A DNA stretch of 64,000 bases from Saprospirales bacterium. Lineage in GTDB: Bacteria > Bacteroidota > Bacteroidia > Chitinophagales > Saprospiraceae. The first letter of the stretch is position 1. The number at the start of each line of letters is the position of its first letter. The stretch lies in contig JADJBL010000024.1 of assembly GCA_016703765.1 (NCBI GenBank), forward strand, positions 1 to 64,000, in the 5' to 3' direction. Both the position numbers and the translations under genes were made by a program. Under the pieces are notes generated by a model. It searched no databases. It saw only the letters and a list, made by a program, of their open reading frames with translations, and had not been told where the DNA came from. Positions 60,100-64,000 of the stretch are shown in pieces.

Positions 60100-61304
60100 A
60101 GACGATCTTCAAACTCGCATGGCGCAACATCTGGCGAAACAAACGCCGGACTTACATTACCATGGCCTCGATCTTCTTTGCGGTCCTGTTCTCCTCCTTC
60201 ATGGTCGCACTGCAAAAAGGAGGATGGGATCGGATGATCGACAACGTGGTCGGCTACTACTTCGGCTACGCCCAGGTTCACCAGCAAGGCTACTGGGACG
60301 AGCAATCCATCGACAAGGCCTTCCCCATTCCCGCCGAATTGGAAGGCGCCGGGGCCGTGCCGCGCATCGAATCCTTTGCCCTGGCTTCCCATGAAAACCT
60401 CACGACCGGGGTGATGGTGGTCGGCACCAAGCCCGGCGCAGAGGATGGAATGACCCGCCTGAGCAGTCGCATCTCCTCCGGCCGCTACCTTCAGGAGGGC
60501 GAGGAAGCCGCGATCATCGGACAAGGCATCGCCGAAAATATGAAGCTCCACGTCGGTGACACCCTCGTGCTCATCAGCCAGGGCTATCACGGCGTCAATG
60601 CAGCCGGGAAATATCCCATTGTGGGTATCGTCGACTTTCCATCACCCGACCTGGATAAGCGGATGGTCTACCTCCCCCTGGAAGTCGCCCAATACCTCTA
60701 CGGCGCGGAAAACCTCGTCACCACGGTGGCGCTCGACCTGAAAAACAAGGACGCGGTCGCCCCGGCGGTCAAGAAATTGAAAGCCGCCTTGCCTGTGGAA
60801 GAATACGAGGTGATGGACTGGAAAGAACTCCTTCCCGAGCTCATGGACGCCCGGGAGGCCGATGCCGCCGGCTCCTATATTATGTTGTTCATCCTTTACG
60901 TAATTATCTCCTTCGGCATCTACGGCACCATCCTGATGATGACCAAGGAGCGGGAGTACGAATTCGGGGTCCTGGTATCCATCGGCATGAACCGCCTGAA
61001 ACTGGGACTGAGCATCTGGGTGGAGATCATCCTGCTCGGCCTGCTCGGCGCCCTGGCCGGCATCATTGGCGCCATACCCCTGGTCTGGTATTTCAATATC
61101 AACCCGATCAATTTCGGGGAAATGAGCGAAGGCATGAGCGATGTTTATGAAAAATGGGGCTTCGACCCGATCTTTCCGACCGCCTTCGAACCGGGCGTTT
61201 TCCTGACCCAAGCTTACATCGTTTTCCTCATCACCTCCGTGCTGGCTTTCTACCCCCTGCTCAAGATCATGCGTCTTCGGCCGGTGGAAGCCATGCGGGC
61301 ATAA
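60096..61304 (+). CDS. ABC transporter permease (FtsX/LolC/MacB type)
   Basis: 402 residues with four membrane helices: one near the start (ITMASIFFAVLFSSFMV) and three in the C-terminal FtsX domain (IMLFILYVIISFGIYGTILM, WVEIILLGLLGALAGIIG, AYIVFLITSVLAFYPLL). The large MacB-like periplasmic domain lies between about 45 and 260. The start FKLAWRNIWRNKRRTY and end MRLRPVEAMRA are family hallmarks. With the neighbouring permease and ATPase it should form a mechanotransmitting transporter of the LolCDE kind. It overlaps the LolA-like gene by 4 bases. Confidence 0.92.
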   Translation: MKTIFKLAWRNIWRNKRRTYITMASIFFAVLFSSFMVALQKGGWDRMIDNVVGYYFGYAQVHQQGYWDEQSIDKAFPIPAELEGAGAVPRIESFALASHENLTTGVMVVGTKPGAEDGMTRLSSRISSGRYLQEGEEAAIIGQGIAENMKLHVGDTLVLISQGYHGVNAAGKYPIVGIVDFPSPDLDKRMVYLPLEVAQYLYGAENLVTTVALDLKNKDAVAPAVKKLKAALPVEEYEVMDWKELLPELMDAREADAAGSYIMLFILYVIISFGIYGTILMMTKEREYEFGVLVSIGMNRLKLGLSIWVEIILLGLLGALAGIIGAIPLVWYFNINPINFGEMSEGMSDVYEKWGFDPIFPTAFEPGVFLTQAYIVFLITSVLAFYPLLKIMRLRPVEAMRA

Positions 61305-61316
61305 AAACTTATCCTC

Positions 61317-62531
61317 ATGTTATTCAAAATAGCCTGGCGAAATATCTGGCGCAGCCACACCCGCAGCCTGGTCGTGATCGGCGCCATCGTCGTGGGGGTA
61401 TGGGCCGTGATCTTCCTGATGAGCTTCTCGGACGGAATGATCAAAAGCTACATCAACAATTCCATCGAAAGCGAGATCTCCCATATCCAGATCCACCACC
61501 CTGATTTCCCCAAGGACCGGGATGCGATATATGTAATGGATCAAGCCGCCGCGCTGCAACAGTCGCTTCAAGGCATGGAGCACGTGCAGGCCGCAACGGT
61601 TCGCAGCCTGTCTTCGGCCATGATCGCCTCGGCAAAAGGGGCGCGGGGCGTACAGATCAAGGCGGTAGACCCCACCGGCGAGGCAGAGGTCACCCGGCTC
61701 GACGAGAAGATTACCGAAGGAGAATATTTTTCCGCAGACAAGAAAAACCAGCTCATTCTGAGCAAACGCCTGGCGGAAAAATTAAACATCAAGCTCCGCT
61801 CCAAGATCGTGCTCACCTTCACCAACCTGAACGGCGATATCACTGCGACGGCCATGAGGGTCGTAGGACTGTACGAAAACGATAATGCGATGATCGAAGA
61901 CCTCGTGGTCTATACCCCCCTGTCGGATTTCAATCAGATACTCGGCAAAGAGGATATCGCCCACGAAGCGGCCATTTTCTTGAAAGACCCGGAGTACCTC
62001 GATACCGTCCAAGCCGCGATGCAAAAACAATACCCCCAGTTCCTGGTGGAAACCTACAAGCAGATCTCCCCGGAGATCGAACTGTTCAATTCCCAAATGC
62101 AAATATCGACCATCATGTTCACCGTGATCGTTATGCTGGCGCTCGTATTCGGCATCATCAACACCATGCTGATGGCCGTCCTCGAACGCATCAGGGAGTT
62201 GGGAATGCTGATGGCCGTGGGCATGAACAAAGTCAGGGTCTTCTTCATGATCGTACTGGAAACCGTCATGCTGGGGCTCGTCGGCGGCCCTGTCGGCCTG
62301 GGACTCGCCTACCTGACCGTCTCCTACTTCAATCGCAACGGCATCGATCTGGGCAACTGGTCGGAAGCCATGCGCCAGTTCGGGATGTCCCGGATCGTAT
62401 ATACCACCATCAATCCCGGCATTTTTATCATCCTGGCGGTAGCGGTGGTCATTACGGCCCTGGTCGGCTCCCTCTACCCCGCATGGAAAGCTGTCAGGCT
62501 CAGGCCGGTGGACGCGATACGAAGGATTTAG
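61317..62531 (+). CDS. ABC transporter permease (FtsX/LolE/MacB type)
   Basis: 404 residues of the same fold as the preceding gene, probably its heterodimer partner. FKIAWRNIWRSHTRSLVVI leads the first membrane helix; the periplasmic domain spans about 45-255; the FtsX domain has TIMFTVIVMLALVFGIINTM, MIVLETVMLGLVGGPVGLGL and FIILAVAVVITALVGSLYP. It ends with AVRLRPVDAIRRI. It starts 12 bases after the previous stop. A repeat-rich 100-base spacer separates it from the ATPase gene. Confidence 0.92.
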   Translation: MLFKIAWRNIWRSHTRSLVVIGAIVVGVWAVIFLMSFSDGMIKSYINNSIESEISHIQIHHPDFPKDRDAIYVMDQAAALQQSLQGMEHVQAATVRSLSSAMIASAKGARGVQIKAVDPTGEAEVTRLDEKITEGEYFSADKKNQLILSKRLAEKLNIKLRSKIVLTFTNLNGDITATAMRVVGLYENDNAMIEDLVVYTPLSDFNQILGKEDIAHEAAIFLKDPEYLDTVQAAMQKQYPQFLVETYKQISPEIELFNSQMQISTIMFTVIVMLALVFGIINTMLMAVLERIRELGMLMAVGMNKVRVFFMIVLETVMLGLVGGPVGLGLAYLTVSYFNRNGIDLGNWSEAMRQFGMSRIVYTTINPGIFIILAVAVVITALVGSLYPAWKAVRLRPVDAIRRI

Positions 62532-62631
62532 TTTTGAGGTTTGAATTCTTAGTTTTTAGTTATTCCAAAACTTGAAAACTAAGAAGCAAAACAATCAACT
62601 AAAAATTAAGAACTAAAAACTTAAAACTGAA
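62531..62631. repeat. AT-rich array of short direct and inverted words between permease and ATPase genes
   Basis: The spacer is built from words such as TTAGTTTT, CTTAGTTTTTAG and their inverted forms CTAAAAA, AACTAAG, GAACTAAAAACTT. Left-hand words are T-rich, right-hand words are their A-rich complements, so the stretch can fold on itself. Its architecture resembles the arrays at 33557 and 43265, although the unit sequence differs. It lies inside an otherwise compact operon. Confidence 0.6.
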
Positions 62632-63327
62632 ATGAAAAATATAACCACCAAAGGGATCACCAAAGTCTACAACCCCGACACCATTCCTGTCGTAGCGCTC
62701 GACGGGGTAGATCTCGAAATCGGCCAGGGCGAATTTACCGCCATCGTTGGCCCCTCGGGTTCCGGTAAAACGACCCTGCTCAATATTATCGGAGGCTTGG
62801 ATAAACCGACCCACGGCAATGTCGTCATCTCCGGAACGGATATCTCCGGCCTGTCGGACAACAAGCTGATCGAATTCCGGAAAAACCATATCGGCTTTGT
62901 GTTTCAGGCCTACAACCTCATCCCCGTGCTCACGGCTACGGAGAACATCGAATTCGTCATGCTGCTTCAGAACAGGCCCGCTTCCGAGCGGAATGCACGA
63001 ACAAATGAACTCCTGGAAGCGGTCGGGCTGGGCGACAAAAAGAACAGCCGGCCGGCCCAGCTTTCCGGCGGACAGCAGCAGCGCGTCGCCGTGGCGCGCG
63101 CGCTGGCGCCAAAGCCGGATTTCATTCTGGCCGACGAACCCACCGCCAACCTCGACTCCAAATCGACCGAAAACCTGCTGGATATCATGGCGCGCCTCAA
63201 CCACGAACAGGGCATCACCTTCGTATTCTCCACCCACGACCAGCGGGTGATCGACCGGGCGCACCGCGTGATCACCCTGGTGGACGGAAAGATCGCCACC
63301 GATGTGAAGCAAAACCCGCTGAAATAA
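62632..63327 (+). CDS. ABC transporter ATP-binding protein (LolD/MacB type)
   Basis: 231 residues. Walker A is GPSGSGKTTLLNIIGG, the Q-loop region is GFVFQAYNLIPVLTATEN, the signature is LSGGQQQRVAVARALA, Walker B is DFILADEPTANLD, and the H-loop is in FVFSTHDQRV. The LNIIGGLDKPTHG sequence and size match the LolD/MacB group. It powers the two upstream permeases. Confidence 0.95.
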   Translation: MKNITTKGITKVYNPDTIPVVALDGVDLEIGQGEFTAIVGPSGSGKTTLLNIIGGLDKPTHGNVVISGTDISGLSDNKLIEFRKNHIGFVFQAYNLIPVLTATENIEFVMLLQNRPASERNARTNELLEAVGLGDKKNSRPAQLSGGQQQRVAVARALAPKPDFILADEPTANLDSKSTENLLDIMARLNHEQGITFVFSTHDQRVIDRAHRVITLVDGKIATDVKQNPLK

Positions 63328-63334
63328 GCCGCCT

Positions 63335-64000
63335 ATGAAAGCCTTGTTTTTCCTTCCGGCCCTGGCCCTGGCTGCTGCCACTGCATTTGCACAGCCGGAA
63401 GAGCCTCCGAAATTCAGTGTCGACGGATACGTCAAGGACCTGCAAACCTTGTTCGTATTCAACGGCATACCCTTTCCCGGCGTGACCCAGATCTACGACC
63501 AGAACCAGATACACAACCGCATAAACGTCAAATGGCAGATCGCTCCTTCCCTGCTTTTCAAGGTCGATTTTCGCAACCGCATCTTCTGGGGCGACCTCAG
63601 CACCAAGGACATGATCAAAGGCCTGGATCAGGCCAATGATTACTTCGACCTGTCCGTCGGGGAGAGCAACAACAAAGGGCTTGCCTACCACGCTATGGTC
63701 GACCGCCTCTATCTCGAACTGACGAAAGGGAAATGGGAGGTACGGCTCGGACGGCAGCGCGTAAACTGGGGCATCAGCACCGTTTGGAACCCCAACGACG
63801 TGTTCAACGCCTTTTCCTTCACCGATTTCGATTATGAGGAAAGACCCGGTTCCGATGCCCTCCGCGTCCGGTATTACCCCGGCTATGCCTCCAGCGTGGA
63901 AATAGCGGCTAAAATGGCCGATAGCCTGGAAGCGGCCGTCATCGCCGGCATGGGGCAATTCAACGCGGGTGGGTACGATTTTCAGGTGCTGGGCGGGCTG
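63335..64000 (+). CDS. Predicted outer-membrane beta-barrel protein (N-terminal part)
   Basis: 222 residues are present and the gene runs off the right edge with an open frame. A signal peptide (LFFLPALALAAATAFAQ) is followed by FSVDGYVKDLQTLFVF and alternating aromatic/polar strands (INVKWQIAPSLLFKVDFRNR, YLELTKGKWEVRLGRQRVNW). GRQRVNWG followed by NPNDVFNAF is a pattern found in porin-like proteins of lipid or alginate export. It starts 7 bases after the ATPase stop and is probably the outer-membrane partner of the ABC/LolA system. The exact family is not recognised. Confidence 0.75.
   Translation, partial: MKALFFLPALALAAATAFAQPEEPPKFSVDGYVKDLQTLFVFNGIPFPGVTQIYDQNQIHNRINVKWQIAPSLLFKVDFRNRIFWGDLSTKDMIKGLDQANDYFDLSVGESNNKGLAYHAMVDRLYLELTKGKWEVRLGRQRVNWGISTVWNPNDVFNAFSFTDFDYEERPGSDALRVRYYPGYASSVEIAAKMADSLEAAVIAGMGQFNAGGYDFQVLGGL

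Overview
The window comes from a member of the Bacteroidota, most likely the Saprospiria (Haliscomenobacter/Lewinella relatives). The evidence is a SprA type 9 secretion translocon gene next to ruvA, a gliding-motility-type C-terminal sorting domain on a secreted protein, a murF-alr fusion, a run of PpiC/SurA chaperones, a cysteate/serine acyltransferase of the sulfonolipid/sphingolipid type, and several promoters with the TAnnTTTG -7 box. The DNA is moderately GC-rich and densely coding. No gene-free stretch exceeds about 300 bases, and I found no rRNA, tRNA, IS element or CRISPR array.

Layout. 1-5.6 kb is an accessory island of conflict-type genes: a HEPN (UPF0332) protein entering from the left edge, an orphan DUF433 antitoxin, a vapBC pair, a DUF4240 gene translationally coupled to a small URI/GIY-YIG-like protein, a membrane protein with an EAD11-like adaptor domain, and an AT-rich gene for a papain-like cysteine-peptidase protein. 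5.7-10.2 kb holds a giant CheB-CheR-PAS-histidine kinase flanked by two stand-alone receiver proteins. 10.2-17.7 kb has a SUKH/Sel1 protein, a lipoprotein phosphodiesterase, a GNAT-like protein, a T9SS cargo protein, lycopene cyclase and a GH13 amylase. 17.8-21.8 kb is a lipid operon (fatty-acid hydroxylase, alpha-oxoamine synthase) running directly into urocanase. 21.8-33.4 kb is housekeeping: DUF4112, a methyltransferase, an OmpA-SPOR envelope protein, an E2 acyltransferase, cinA, birA, rsfS, ftsH and an RprXY-like two-component pair. 33.6-41.9 kb is sprA-ruvA. 42-50.1 kb is purD, murF-alr and three PPIase/chaperone genes. 50.2-57.4 kb has a POT transporter, DUF4230, DUF3108, a flippase-like protein, ruvC, a 2OG oxygenase, tatA and a glucosaminidase. 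57.5-64 kb has an AraC-type membrane regulator and a TetR-controlled LolA/ABC/outer-membrane barrel operon cut by the right edge.

Themes. Cell-envelope assembly dominates: T9SS, peptidoglycan precursors, outer-membrane chaperones, unusual lipids, lipoprotein/lipid export and TatA. At least fifteen reading-frame breaks (about twelve apparent one-base losses and three gains, mostly at homopolymers) interrupt conserved genes such as ftsH, sprA, hutU and the POT transporter. I read these mainly as consensus errors of a long-read assembly rather than biology, and I annotate the joined genes across the breaks.
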